Shown here one piece after another: positions 17,562 to 26,732 of a stretch of DNA of 64,000 nucleotides (positions are counted from its first letter, which is position 1; each line of letters opens with the position of its first letter). This stretch comes from Pseudooctadecabacter jejudonensis (GTDB lineage Bacteria > Pseudomonadota > Alphaproteobacteria > Rhodobacterales > Rhodobacteraceae), in contig NZ_FWFT01000004.1 in assembly GCF_900172275.1 (NCBI RefSeq), positions 1 through 64,000 of the forward strand. Reading direction: 5' to 3'. Both the position numbers and the translations under genes were made by a program. The notes under the pieces were generated by a model. That model did no database searches. It had not been told where the DNA came from and worked only from the letters and a program-made list of their open reading frames with translations.

Positions 17562-18411
17562 CCCCCGCATTGATGACCTGACCGGTCGTGAAACCATGGG
17601 GCATGAGTTTGACGGCATCGAAGAACTCAACACGCCCATGCCCCGTTGGTGGCTGATCACCTTTTACCTGACGATCGTCTGGGGCATCGGCTACACCATC
17701 GCCTTCCCCGCGTGGCCGATGATTTCGGGCGCGACGGCGGGCCTTCTGGGCTATGCCACCCGCGAGGAGGTCGCCCAAGATATCGCGGATCATGACGCGT
17801 CCAACGCGGCCCTTGTGGATGAATTGCTGGCCGTGGATCTGGCCGCCTTTGATCCGCAGTCTGACCTGCACCGCTATGCCGTGGCCCGTGGCGGCGCGGT
17901 GTTTCGGGCGCAATGCAGCCAGTGTCACGGCTCAGGTGCTGCGGGGGCCATCGGTTTTCCGAACCTGTTGGACAACGATTGGCTCTGGGGCGGCGACTTG
18001 CCTGCGATCACCTATTCCATCACCCACGGCATCCGGAACGAAACGGATCTGGACGCTCATTGGTCCCAAATGCCCGCCTATGGGGATATGTTGGCCACGG
18101 ATGAGATTGAGCAGATCGCAGATTTCCTACCCACCCTCGCCTCGGCCAACAACGACACCTCGGCCCCCGGTGCGGTCCTCTTTGCAGACAATTGCGCCGC
18201 GTGTCACGGCGACGCAGGCCTGGGCAACCGCGACATGGGCGCGCCCAATCTGGCCGATGCGATCTGGCTCTATGGCGGGGACCGCGACGACATCATCGAA
18301 AGCATCACAAACGCGCGCTTTGGTGTGATGCCCGCATGGGGCCAACGACTGAGCGAAGAAGACGTGCGCGCGGTCGCCACCTATGTTCACAGTTTGGGCG
18401 GCGGCGAATAA
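17554..18411 (+). CDS. ccoP: cbb3-type cytochrome c oxidase subunit III (di-haem)
   Basis: The 285-residue product has an N-terminal cytoplasmic segment, a membrane helix (near residues 30-52) and two c-type haem sites, CSQCH (about residue 121) and CAACH (about residue 213). Methionine ligands follow in WSQMPAYG and FGVMPAWG. It accepts electrons from soluble cytochrome c and passes them to CcoO. It overlaps ccoQ by 8 bp, which suggests translational coupling. The stop is followed after 6 bp by the FNR box of the ccoG operon. Confidence 0.97.
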   Translation: MDDPRIDDLTGRETMGHEFDGIEELNTPMPRWWLITFYLTIVWGIGYTIAFPAWPMISGATAGLLGYATREEVAQDIADHDASNAALVDELLAVDLAAFDPQSDLHRYAVARGGAVFRAQCSQCHGSGAAGAIGFPNLLDNDWLWGGDLPAITYSITHGIRNETDLDAHWSQMPAYGDMLATDEIEQIADFLPTLASANNDTSAPGAVLFADNCAACHGDAGLGNRDMGAPNLADAIWLYGGDRDDIIESITNARFGVMPAWGQRLSEEDVRAVATYVHSLGGGE

Positions 18412-18417
18412 CGAAAC

Positions 18418-18431
18418 TTGACGCAGATCAA
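18418..18431 (+). promoter_or_regulatory. FNR box upstream of ccoG
   Basis: TTGACGCAGATCAA lies 57 bp before the ccoG start and 6 bp after the ccoP stop. It indicates a second FnrL-controlled promoter for the assembly genes. Confidence 0.85.
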
Positions 18432-18487
18432 GGTTTGATCGGCTGGGGCACCTTAGGAAGGGACAACTTCCTCAAGGTGCCCTTTTC

Positions 18488-19903
18488 ATGTCCACACCCA
18501 CCCCCTCTCTTTATGCGGCCCACGAACCGGTCTTTCCACGCCGTGTGCGCGGCTGGTTCCGGTCGTTCAAATGGGCCGTCATGGCCATCACGTTGGGGAT
18601 CTACTACCTGACCCCGTGGATCCGCTGGGATCGCGGCCCCAACCTGCCGGATCAGGCAGTTCTGGTCGATCTGGCGGGCCGGCGGTTCTATTTCTTCTGG
18701 ATCGAAATCTGGCCCCACGAATTCTACTTCGTGGCAGGCCTCTTGATCATGGCGGGGCTGGGGCTGTTTTTGTTCACCTCCGCCTTGGGTCGGGTCTGGT
18801 GCGGCTATTCGTGCCCGCAAACGGTCTGGACGGACTTATTCATCCTCGTGGAACGCTGGATTGAGGGCGACCGCAATGCCCGCGTCAAACTGCACCGCGC
18901 GCCATGGTCCGTCCGCAAGGCACGGCTGCGCGTGACGAAATGGACAGTCTGGGCACTGATTGGCGTGGCAACGGGCGGGGCTTGGGTGTTCTACTTTGCC
19001 GACGCGCCCACCCTGCTGGGCCAGTTCCTGACGTTGACGGCCCCTGCCGTGGCCTGGATGACTGTGGCGATTCTGACAGCCACCACCTTTGTCTTTGGCG
19101 GCATTCTGCGCGAACAGGTCTGCATCTACATGTGCCCCTGGCCGCGCATCCAAGGTGCTATGATGGACAACGAAACCCTGACCGTCGGCTACCGCGACTG
19201 GCGTGGGGAGCCGCGCGGCAAAGCCCGCGACGCCACCGCCGGTGACTGCGTCGATTGCATGGCCTGCGTCAACGTCTGCCCCATGGGCATCGACATCCGC
19301 GACGGCCAACAGATGGAATGCATCACCTGCGCGCTGTGCATCGACGCCTGCGATGAGGTCATGGACAAACTTGGCCGCGACCGTGGCCTTGTGGATTATC
19401 TGGCCCTCTCCGATGCTCCACGCGAACAGGCCGGTGAGGCCCCGCGCCCTGCGCTGGCCCACATCTTTCGTCCGCGCATCGTCATCTATACCGCGATCTG
19501 GGCCCTGTTCGGGTTGGCCATGGTCTATGCCCTGTTCATCCGGCCAGAGATCGAGATGACGGTCGCCGCCGTGCGCAACCCCACCTTCGTGACCCTGTCC
19601 GACGGGTCCGTGCGCAACGCCTATGAGGTCCGCCTGCGCAACAAACACGGGGAAGACCGGCTGTTTGCCCTCGACGTGGCGGGTGATCTGGCGATGCATG
19701 TGACGCTGGAGGGCACGCCCTACCGCGCCGTCACCGTGCCCGCCAACGAAACACTGCGCGTGCGCGCCTACGTGACCGCACCCGCCACATCGGATGTGGC
19801 AACGGGCAACCAGACCCCGCTGCGCTTTTGGGTCCAAGACAACATCGCCGGCGACCGCGCCCATGTGAACACCCACTTCAACGGAACAGGATCCCGCCCA
19901 TGA
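18488..19903 (+). CDS. ccoG: cbb3 oxidase assembly/copper-reduction protein CcoG (RdxA/FixG)
   Basis: This 471-residue membrane protein has the CcoG layout. N-terminal helices contain the NosR/NapH-like segment with GYSCPQTVWTD, then a cytoplasmic pair of 4Fe-4S clusters (CVDCMACVNVCPMGID and CITCALCIDAC, about residues 253-292), then another helix and an immunoglobulin-like C-terminal domain. Family members act as cupric reductases in cbb3 copper delivery. It heads ccoGHIS behind its own FNR box and overlaps ccoH by ATGA (19900-19903). Confidence 0.95.
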   Translation: MSTPTPSLYAAHEPVFPRRVRGWFRSFKWAVMAITLGIYYLTPWIRWDRGPNLPDQAVLVDLAGRRFYFFWIEIWPHEFYFVAGLLIMAGLGLFLFTSALGRVWCGYSCPQTVWTDLFILVERWIEGDRNARVKLHRAPWSVRKARLRVTKWTVWALIGVATGGAWVFYFADAPTLLGQFLTLTAPAVAWMTVAILTATTFVFGGILREQVCIYMCPWPRIQGAMMDNETLTVGYRDWRGEPRGKARDATAGDCVDCMACVNVCPMGIDIRDGQQMECITCALCIDACDEVMDKLGRDRGLVDYLALSDAPREQAGEAPRPALAHIFRPRIVIYTAIWALFGLAMVYALFIRPEIEMTVAAVRNPTFVTLSDGSVRNAYEVRLRNKHGEDRLFALDVAGDLAMHVTLEGTPYRAVTVPANETLRVRAYVTAPATSDVATGNQTPLRFWVQDNIAGDRAHVNTHFNGTGSRP

Positions 19904-20349
19904 CCGAACTTTCAGGAAAACACGTGGCCGCAATCTTCGGCCTTGGCTTTGGCACGATCATCGCGGTGAACATGACGTTGGCGTTTTCTGCAGTGCGGAC
20001 GTTTCCGGGGCTTGAGGTGCGCAATTCCTATGTCGCAAGCCAGCATTTTGACGCCAATCGCGCGGCCCAGACCGCCCTTGGCTGGGATGTAGCGGCCAGG
20101 TTGCACGGCGACACCCTGACACTGACCATCACGCAAAACGGCGACCCTGTCCGGCCCCAGATCACCGCCGCCACCTTTGGGCGCGCCACATCTATCAGCG
20201 CAGATCAAACGCCTGACTTTACCTATGAAAACGGCGTCTTTACCGCGCCCGTTGCGGGCGGCGCAGGCAACTGGAACCTGCGATTGGCTGCGCGCGCCGC
20301 CGACGGCACGCACTTTCAACAGCGCATTATTGTGGACGCGGCACCATGA
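19900..20349 (+). CDS. ccoH: cbb3 oxidase assembly protein CcoH (FixH)
   Basis: From ATG 19900 this is a 149-residue protein with one N-terminal membrane helix (near residues 10-30, with FGTIIAVNMTLAFSAVRTFPG) and a periplasmic FixH domain containing NSYVASQHFD and GWD. It helps stabilise CcoN and mature the cbb3 complex. The start overlaps the ccoG stop in ATGA, and the end overlaps the ccoI start by 4 bp, so the assembly genes are tightly coupled. Confidence 0.93.
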   Translation: MTELSGKHVAAIFGLGFGTIIAVNMTLAFSAVRTFPGLEVRNSYVASQHFDANRAAQTALGWDVAARLHGDTLTLTITQNGDPVRPQITAATFGRATSISADQTPDFTYENGVFTAPVAGGAGNWNLRLAARAADGTHFQQRIIVDAAP

Positions 20350-22490
20350 CCGCCGCCTGCCCCGCCTGCGTCGCGGCCCCTGCGGCGATTGAATTGGCGC
20401 AAATGCCCGATGCCGTGCAGCTGTCCGTGCCCGCCCTGCGCTGTGCCGCCTGTATTTCGGCCATTGAAAGCCACCTGAACGCCCTGCCGGACGTGATGAC
20501 AGCCCGCGTCAACCTCAGCCTGAAACGGGTCGAGGTCCGCACCGATCTGCCCACATCCGACATCACGCAGGCCTTGGCGTCCATCGGCTATGACGCCTAC
20601 CCCCTCGATGCGGCCGCGCTTGGTGAGGACGGCGATCAGGCCGGGCGTGATCTTCTGATGCGCATGGGGCTGTCCGGCTTTGCCATGATGAACGTGATGT
20701 TGCTGTCCGTCGCTGTCTGGTCCGGCGCCGTGGGGGCCACGCGCGATCTGTTTCACCTGATTTCGGCGGCCATCGCGATCCCTTGTGTGGCCTATGCCGC
20801 GCAGCCGTTTTTCCGCAACGCCGCGCGCGCCCTAAAGGTCGGGCGCTTGAACATGGATGTACCGATCTCATTGGCGATCGTGCTGGCGGCGGCCATGTCT
20901 TTGTATGAAACGCTGCACGGCGGGGCGCATGCCTATTTCGATGCGGCCCTGTCGCTGACGTTCTTTTTGCTGATCGGGCGGTATCTGGAACACCGCACGC
21001 GGTCGGCGGCACGCTCGGCGGCCAAAGAACTCACTGCGCTTGAGGTCCATCAGGCCACCCGCCAAACCGCCCATGGCAGTGAGGTGGTGCCCATCTCGGC
21101 GCTCTCCATCGGCGACGCGATCGTCGTGCCCACGGGCATGCGTGTGCCGGTTGATGGCACGCTGACCTCCGCCCATGCGGACACCGACCGCGCGTTCCTG
21201 ACGGGCGAAAGTGACCCCATCCCCCACACCCGTGGCGCGACCTTGCATGCAGGTGAGGTGAACCTCGGCGCGCCGCTGCATCTGACTGCCACCGCCGTGG
21301 GCACGGACACGCGGCTGCATCAAATCGCGCGGCTGGTGGACACCGCAGAAAACGCCCGCAACCGCTACACGTCGCTCGCGGACCGCGCCGCGCAAATCTA
21401 CGCGCCCGCTGTGCATGTGCTGGCCTTGGTGACGTTCCTTGGCTGGGTCTTGGTGGACGGTGACATCCGCCATGCGGTCAACGTGGCGATTGCCGTTCTG
21501 ATCATCACCTGCCCCTGTGCGCTGGGTCTGGCCGTGCCCGCCGTGTCCACCGCCGCGATATCAAAGCTTTATAAACTGGGGTTTTTGGTCAAATCCGGCA
21601 CCGCCCTTGAACGGCTGGCCGAGGTGCAGACCGTGCTGTTGGACAAAACCGGCACATTAACCACGCCGAATTTCACCTTTGATCTGGGCAGCCTCAGCCC
21701 CTCTCAGTGCAGCATCGCCAAAGCGCTGGCCGATCACAGCGCCCACCCCCTTGCCCGCGCCTTGGGCCGTCATTTGCAAGAGAGTGTTCCAGCACCGCTG
21801 ACCCAAATCGAAGAACACAAAGGCAAAGGCGTCCGCGCTGTGTGGACGGACACAGACGTTGCCTTGGGTCAGGCCAGCTGGCTTGGAGGGCGTGACGGCG
21901 AAGCGCGCCAGGGTCTGACCCTGAAAATCGGCCCCGTCACGATCCCCCTCACTTACAGTGAGGCGACCCGCGACGGTGTTCCCGCCATGATCGCAGGACT
22001 ACAGAGCGCAGGCCTGACACTGGACATCATGTCGGGCGATACAGACGCCAAAACCCGAAGTTTGGCCGACCGATTGGGCATTGACCGCTTCGCCGGTCAC
22101 ATGAGCCCCGAGGACAAAAACGCGCGCGTCGGCGCGTTGGCGGACGCAGGCGCCACGCCTTGCATGATCGGGGACGGCATCAACGACACCATCGCGCTGA
22201 CGCGGGCCCATGCCTCCATCGCGCCGGGCTCAGCCCTGGATGCCGCGCGCAACGCGGCCGATGTTGTCGTCGTGTCTGACAGCATGGCGCAGGTCCCCGC
22301 CCTGTTTGCGACCGCCCGCCAAACCGTGCGCCTGTCGCGGCAGAACTTTGCCATCGCGCTGGCCTACAACGCGGTTGCCGTTCCCATTGCAATCGCGGGG
22401 TTTGCCACACCATTGATGGCCGCGCTTGCGATGTCGTTGTCGTCGATCACAGTCCTTCTCAACGCGATGCGCATCGGAGTAAAACCATGA
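20346..22490 (+). CDS. ccoI: Copper-transporting P1B-type ATPase CcoI (FixI)
   Basis: The 714-residue ATPase has a heavy-metal-binding domain with LRCAACISAIE (about residue 34), plus an N-terminal CPAC. The membrane copper site CPCALGLAVP, the phosphorylation motif DKTGTLT and GDGINDTIALTRA follow. It delivers copper for the CcoN CuB centre. It overlaps ccoH by 4 bp and ccoS by 4 bp. The length and motif set match CcoI rather than a general copper-export CopA. Confidence 0.95.
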   Translation: MTAACPACVAAPAAIELAQMPDAVQLSVPALRCAACISAIESHLNALPDVMTARVNLSLKRVEVRTDLPTSDITQALASIGYDAYPLDAAALGEDGDQAGRDLLMRMGLSGFAMMNVMLLSVAVWSGAVGATRDLFHLISAAIAIPCVAYAAQPFFRNAARALKVGRLNMDVPISLAIVLAAAMSLYETLHGGAHAYFDAALSLTFFLLIGRYLEHRTRSAARSAAKELTALEVHQATRQTAHGSEVVPISALSIGDAIVVPTGMRVPVDGTLTSAHADTDRAFLTGESDPIPHTRGATLHAGEVNLGAPLHLTATAVGTDTRLHQIARLVDTAENARNRYTSLADRAAQIYAPAVHVLALVTFLGWVLVDGDIRHAVNVAIAVLIITCPCALGLAVPAVSTAAISKLYKLGFLVKSGTALERLAEVQTVLLDKTGTLTTPNFTFDLGSLSPSQCSIAKALADHSAHPLARALGRHLQESVPAPLTQIEEHKGKGVRAVWTDTDVALGQASWLGGRDGEARQGLTLKIGPVTIPLTYSEATRDGVPAMIAGLQSAGLTLDIMSGDTDAKTRSLADRLGIDRFAGHMSPEDKNARVGALADAGATPCMIGDGINDTIALTRAHASIAPGSALDAARNAADVVVVSDSMAQVPALFATARQTVRLSRQNFAIALAYNAVAVPIAIAGFATPLMAALAMSLSSITVLLNAMRIGVKP

Positions 22491-22648
22491 ACGTCCTTGT
22501 CTTCCTGATCCCCGTGTCGCTGCTGCTGGGCACCCTTGGCGTGGTGGCCTTTGCGTGGACCCTGACGACTGATCAATACGACGATCCCGAAGGCGAGGCC
22601 TCCCGCATCCTCATTGACGAGGATACGGGGCGACCCGATCAATCGTAG
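22487..22648 (+). CDS. ccoS: cbb3 oxidase maturation protein CcoS
   Basis: This 53-residue protein starts at ATG 22487, overlapping the ccoI stop by 4 bp. It has one N-terminal membrane helix (MNVLVFLIPVSLLLGTLG), the CcoS-typical WTLTTDQYDDPEGEASRIL and a short acidic tail. CcoS is needed for cofactor insertion into cbb3 oxidase. Its last 10 bp overlap the end of the convergent cydB gene, so the two operons meet with no spacer. Confidence 0.93.
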   Translation: MNVLVFLIPVSLLLGTLGVVAFAWTLTTDQYDDPEGEASRILIDEDTGRPDQS

Positions 22649-23649
22649 CGCAACTCTCGCGCTTTGCCGCGGAAAATCCAATACGACAGCAAGGTGTAGC
22701 CGACGATTGCAGGCAGCACGAAAAGGGTGCCAACAAGGATAATAAACAGCGATTCCGGTGCCGAAGCCGCCTCATAAATGGTGATCTTTTCGGGCACCAC
22801 ATAGGGGTAAAAGCTGTAGGCCATGCCCCCATAGGCCAGCGTGAACAGCAAGGTTGCGGCCACAAATGGCAACCAGTTCAACCGGTCGTTCTTGAAAGGC
22901 ATCTGGCGCAACATCCCCCAAAGCCACAAGATCAAAGCGCCCGACAAGATCGGCAACGGCAGCAAATACAACATCTGCGGAAACGAGAACCACTTGTCGA
23001 AAATCCGATCGCTGACAAAAGGGGTGGCCAGTGACACAGCAGCAATCCCGAGGATCAGGCCCCAGATACCGCCCCGCGCCCAAGAAATGGCCTTGGCCTG
23101 CAGGACGTCACTGTTTTTGTGGATCATCCATGTCGCCCCGATGAAACTGTAGCCGACCGTCAGGAAGACCGCCGTCAACACCCCGAACGCCACATGGCCC
23201 CATGTGTAGTCGAGGCCCATCACATACATGCCCAGCATGAAACCCTGGCTCAATGAGGTCATCAAAGATCCCACAAAGAACGCATTGTTCCACAGTCGTT
23301 TGTAGGCGGCAGGGGCCTTCACGCGGAATTCAAATGCAACGCCGCGCAGGATCAGGCCGATCAACATGATCACAACGGGGCCATAAAGGGCCGTCAAAAT
23401 CTCACCATGTGCTGTGGGAAATGCGACCAGCAACAGCCCGACAGCCAGCACCAACCACGTCTCATTTGCGTCCCAGAACGGACCAATCGATGCGATCATC
23501 GCGTCCTTTTCGTCTTCGTTGGCAAGAGGGAACAATACCCCCACGCCAAGGTCAAACCCGTCCAGAACCACATAGACCAGAATCGACAAGCCCATCAGCC
23601 CGGCAAAGACAAACGGCAGCCACTCAGCCGGATCCCCAAACGTATACAT
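22639..23649 (-). CDS. cydB: Cytochrome bd-type quinol oxidase subunit II
   Basis: From ATG 23649 the product is 336 residues with about eight helices. It has the CydB opening PLANEDEKDAMIASIGPFWDANETWLV region and the usual GEILTALYGP and FRVKAP segments. It is the structural partner of the CydA-like subunit encoded 7 bp upstream. An AGGAG ribosome-binding site lies about 10 bp before the start. Upstream codons in the same frame (to 23727) overlap cydA and are not part of the protein. The 3' end overlaps ccoS, and no cydX-type small subunit gene follows. Confidence 0.94.
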   Translation of the reverse strand: MYTFGDPAEWLPFVFAGLMGLSILVYVVLDGFDLGVGVLFPLANEDEKDAMIASIGPFWDANETWLVLAVGLLLVAFPTAHGEILTALYGPVVIMLIGLILRGVAFEFRVKAPAAYKRLWNNAFFVGSLMTSLSQGFMLGMYVMGLDYTWGHVAFGVLTAVFLTVGYSFIGATWMIHKNSDVLQAKAISWARGGIWGLILGIAAVSLATPFVSDRIFDKWFSFPQMLYLLPLPILSGALILWLWGMLRQMPFKNDRLNWLPFVAATLLFTLAYGGMAYSFYPYVVPEKITIYEAASAPESLFIILVGTLFVLPAIVGYTLLSYWIFRGKARELRYD

Positions 23650-23656
23650 CAGTGGT

Positions 23657-25066
23657 TTACTCCGCAGGAACGGCGCGCACTTGCGCGTCTTCGGATTGAG
23701 GGACGCGCGGTTCAATTGATTGCCCACGCGAGGCCCGACGGGCCAGATAGAAGATCACGCCGATGTAGGCGCCAAGAAGGATGGCATAGACCGTCAGATA
23801 GGCGATCAGCGACGACAGCACCATGGTGGGCGGCACATCTGCCACGGCCTCTTTGGTGGTCATGACACCTTGGACCAACCACGGCTGACGCCCGATTTCG
23901 GTCGTGTACCATCCCGCAAGTGTGGCAAGCCAGCCGCTGAACGTCATGCCGACAAGGCCGAACAAAAACAGCTTTGGCAAACCATCTACGCCGCGACGGC
24001 CCTGCCCATCGGCCCGTTTGCGCATCATCAGCACAACGGCGGCCCAACTGACCAGCAACATCAAGACACCTGTGCCCACCATGACCCGGAAGGACCAGAA
24101 CACAGGGGCCACACGCGGGTGCAATGCCGTGCCGTCTTCGGCCACAAATTCATTCAGGCCTTTCACCTCACCGTTCCAATCGTGGGTCAGGATGAGGGAC
24201 GCCAATTTGGGGATACCGATTTCAAAGTTGTTCTCACGCGCCTCTTCGTCAGGCAGTGCAAACAGCAACAGCGGTGCGCCGTTCTGGGTTTCCCACACAC
24301 CCTCCATCGCCGCGACCTTGGCGGGTTGATATTCTTTGGTGTTCAGGCCGTGCAGGTCGCCCACAAAAATCTGAACAGGGATCAGCAAGGCTGCCATGAA
24401 AACAGACGTCCGAAGCGCCACCCGCACGCCGCGCGTCCGCCCCCCAATCAGATAGCGGAAGGCGCTGACGCCTGCGATCAAGAAGCTGACAGTCAAGAAG
24501 CTGGCCAGCATCATATGGAAGAACCGGTACGGCATGGACGGGTTAAAGATGATGGCAGACCAATCGGTCGCATGGGCCACACCGTCAATCATTTCAAAGC
24601 CTTGGGGCGTGTGCATCCACGAATTCAACACGATGATCCAGAAGGTCGACATCGTTGTACCGAACGCCACCAGGAATGTCGCACCCGTATGCAGCCAGCG
24701 CGGCACGCGGCTAAAGCCGAACAGCATGATGCCAAGAAACACCGCCTCAAGGAAGAACGCGGTCATGATCTCATAGGCCAACAAGGGCCCTGCGATATTG
24801 CCCACGATTTCCATAAATCCGGGCCAGTTGGTCCCGAACTGGAATGACATCGTGATGCCGGACACCACCCCCATCGCGAAGGACAGCGCAAAAATCTTCA
24901 CCCAGAAGCCATACGCCTCCATCCAGCGGTCATCGCCGCTGCGGTTGTAACGAATGCGAAAATACAAAAGCACCCAGCCCAAGGCGATCGTGATCGTTGG
25001 GAACAAAATGTGAAACGAAATGTTGGCCGCAAACTGGATGCGGGACAAAAGTAGGGTGTCGAGCAT
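23657..25066 (-). CDS. cydA: Cytochrome bd-type quinol oxidase subunit I, cyanide-insensitive (CIO) type
   Basis: From ATG 25066 the 469-residue product begins MLDTLLLSRIQFAANISFHILFP. It contains the haem-ligand His near the N-terminus, a Met/Glu-rich core and GWYTTEIGRQPWLVQG. The Q-loop is short, which together with GRQPW points to the CioA-type branch rather than E. coli-type bd-I. It oxidises ubiquinol and reduces oxygen without proton pumping, giving a second terminal oxidase next to cbb3. It forms an operon with cydB and is divergent from the fumarate-reductase-like operon. No FNR box was found in the 270-bp divergent region. Confidence 0.93.
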   Translation of the reverse strand: MLDTLLLSRIQFAANISFHILFPTITIALGWVLLYFRIRYNRSGDDRWMEAYGFWVKIFALSFAMGVVSGITMSFQFGTNWPGFMEIVGNIAGPLLAYEIMTAFFLEAVFLGIMLFGFSRVPRWLHTGATFLVAFGTTMSTFWIIVLNSWMHTPQGFEMIDGVAHATDWSAIIFNPSMPYRFFHMMLASFLTVSFLIAGVSAFRYLIGGRTRGVRVALRTSVFMAALLIPVQIFVGDLHGLNTKEYQPAKVAAMEGVWETQNGAPLLLFALPDEEARENNFEIGIPKLASLILTHDWNGEVKGLNEFVAEDGTALHPRVAPVFWSFRVMVGTGVLMLLVSWAAVVLMMRKRADGQGRRGVDGLPKLFLFGLVGMTFSGWLATLAGWYTTEIGRQPWLVQGVMTTKEAVADVPPTMVLSSLIAYLTVYAILLGAYIGVIFYLARRASRGQSIEPRVPQSEDAQVRAVPAE

Positions 25067-25251
25067 ATCAAACCTTTGGAAAGAATCTCTGTTGCCTTTC
25101 CATATGGCGTCCAACCCACCCTTGGAAAGGAGGTTGCGACCAGATCACGCAGGCAAATTCCCCTTCTTTCTCGGGGTTAGGCCGCTGTTTACCAGTCCAG
25201 TCGCGTGTGGCAGTCAATACGTCCTCTCCTGCACACCTTTAGAAAGCATGC

Positions 25252-25288
25252 CTTACAAATTATTCAATAAAATCTTCTATTTTGTAAG
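25252..25288. promoter_or_regulatory. Inverted repeat CTTACAAA / TTTGTAAG in the cydAB-frd divergent region
   Basis: Perfect 8-bp arms at 25252-25259 and 25281-25288 are separated by 21 AT-rich bases. The surrounding 100 bp is the most AT-rich part of the divergent promoter region, so this is a plausible operator. The regulator is unknown. Confidence 0.5.
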
Positions 25289-25335
25289 TTTATCTTTCGA
25301 TTTATAAAGACCCGTCTTTGATCAGGTCCACACCC

Positions 25336-26049
25336 ATGTCCATGTCCACCCTTGCCGTGACCATTGAACGTTCAGCAGGCGGCCAAACCACGTTCAAGGT
25401 GCCGGCCCATGACAACCAGACGGTTCTGGATGTCGTCTCATGGGTTCAACAGAACGCCGATCCCACGCTCAGCTATCGGTTTGCCTGCCGCGTGGGCATG
25501 TGCGGATCCTGCGCAATGATGGTCAACGGCGTGCCGCGCTGGACCTGCCGGACGCATATCTCCAAGGTGTTGGAGGGCAACGCCGTCACCATCGGGCCTT
25601 TGCGCAACCTGCCCATCATCAAGGATCTCGCGGTGGACATGGACCCGTTTTTCGACAAATGGGTCGCCGCCGAGGGCGTGCATCACGGCGCGCTGACCCG
25701 CAACGATCCCATCGCAGACATCGATGAGTCCAGCGCGGCCCGCGTGACTGCCAATGCTGGCATTGAATGCATCAACTGTTCGGTCTGTTATGCGGCCTGC
25801 GACACGGTCACCGGCAATGACGCCTATCTTGGCCCCGCGGCGTTGCAGCGGGCATGGACCCTGCTGAACGACGCCAAAGACGAAGGCCGCGTGGCGATCC
25901 TGGATGCTGTGTCCGGCGTTGGCGGCTGCCACAACTGCCACTCCATGGGATCGTGCACGCACCTTTGCCCCAATGACCTTGACCCCATGACGGCCATCGC
26001 AGGGTTGAAACGTGAAACCGCCAAGACGGTCTGGAAACGAGGCCGCTGA
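25336..26049 (+). CDS. Succinate dehydrogenase/fumarate reductase-like iron-sulfur subunit
   Basis: From ATG 25336 (an ATG two codons later is also possible) this is about 237 residues. The plant-ferredoxin-like [2Fe-2S] domain has CRVGMCGSC and a fourth Cys in WTC. The C-terminal domain carries CINCSVCYAAC and CHNC-GSCTHLCP for the [4Fe-4S] and [3Fe-4S] clusters. It would pass electrons between the flavoprotein encoded at 26733 and the quinone site. Gene order is B-C-D-A, unlike the usual sdhCDAB, which suggests a second, specialised complex. It ends overlapping the first membrane-subunit gene by one base. Confidence 0.92.
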   Translation: MSMSTLAVTIERSAGGQTTFKVPAHDNQTVLDVVSWVQQNADPTLSYRFACRVGMCGSCAMMVNGVPRWTCRTHISKVLEGNAVTIGPLRNLPIIKDLAVDMDPFFDKWVAAEGVHHGALTRNDPIADIDESSAARVTANAGIECINCSVCYAACDTVTGNDAYLGPAALQRAWTLLNDAKDEGRVAILDAVSGVGGCHNCHSMGSCTHLCPNDLDPMTAIAGLKRETAKTVWKRGR

Positions 26050-26390
26050 TGCTGACGTTGCGTCTTTATATGCTGCAACGGATCACCGCGCTTCTTATGG
26101 CGCCGCTGGTGCTGGGGCATCTGGCGGTGATGATATATGCTGTGCAAGGCGGGCTGTCGGCTGCGGAAATTCTGGGCCGAACACAAGGGTCCGTGCTGTG
26201 GTTCGTCTTTTACGGGCTGTTCGTGGTGGCCGTTGCAGTGCACGGCGCCATCGGGGTCCGCGCCATTCTGGCGGAATGGGGCGGGGTCCGCGGGCGTGTC
26301 CTTGAGGGGGCGATGTGGCTCATCGGCCTTGGCCTTTTCGCCCTTGGTGCGCGGGCCGTCTGGGCTGTGACATTCGGGGGCCTGACATGA
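26049..26390 (+). CDS. SDH/FRD-like membrane anchor subunit (first)
   Basis: This 113-residue protein has three predicted helices and begins MLTLRLYMLQRITALLMAPLVLGHLAVM. It shows the QR-IT opening, a His in helix 1 (GHLAV) and another before helix 3 (AVHGAIGVR), as in haem b-binding anchors of succinate dehydrogenases and fumarate reductases. It should form the quinone site with the next gene's product. Its stop overlaps the next start (ATGA, 26387-26390). Confidence 0.85.
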   Translation: MLTLRLYMLQRITALLMAPLVLGHLAVMIYAVQGGLSAAEILGRTQGSVLWFVFYGLFVVAVAVHGAIGVRAILAEWGGVRGRVLEGAMWLIGLGLFALGARAVWAVTFGGLT

Positions 26391-26731
26391 AGGCTGTGAT
26401 CAACCGCGCCCATCCCCTTTGGCTGGCCCATGTCCTGCACCGGCTGTCTGGCCTTGCGCTTGCCCTGTTTTTACCGCTCCACTTCTGGGTGCTGTCACTG
26501 GCGCTGACGGACCCTGCCCGCCTCGACGGGTTTCTGGCGCTGACAGATCAAACGGTGGTCAAGCTGGCGGAATACGGCCTCGTCTTTTTGCTGGCCGTTC
26601 ACATGTTCGGCGGCCTGCGCGTCATGGCGATGGAGTTTTTGCCGTGGACCGCGCCCCAGAAAACCCTCGCCGCGATGGCAAGCGCGCTGTCCTTTCTGAT
26701 CGCCACCCTCTTTTTCCTGCAGGCCCTGTGA
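26387..26731 (+). CDS. SDH/FRD-like membrane anchor subunit (second, SdhC-like)
   Basis: From ATG 26387 this is a 114-residue protein with three helices. It carries HVLHRLSGLALALFLPLHFW and AVHMFGGLRVMAME, patterns close to the SdhC HRxSG and HxxxGxRH features for quinone and haem binding. It completes the two-subunit membrane anchor. It precedes the flavoprotein gene by 1 bp, so all four subunits are encoded by one compact transcript. Confidence 0.85.
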   Translation: MKAVINRAHPLWLAHVLHRLSGLALALFLPLHFWVLSLALTDPARLDGFLALTDQTVVKLAEYGLVFLLAVHMFGGLRVMAMEFLPWTAPQKTLAAMASALSFLIATLFFLQAL

Positions 26732-26732
26732 C

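Noticed and set aside
25067-25335. FNR box for cydAB or the FRD-like operon
   Set aside because: No TTGAT-N4-ATCAA match is present on either strand; TTTGATCAGG near 25317 has only one half-site.
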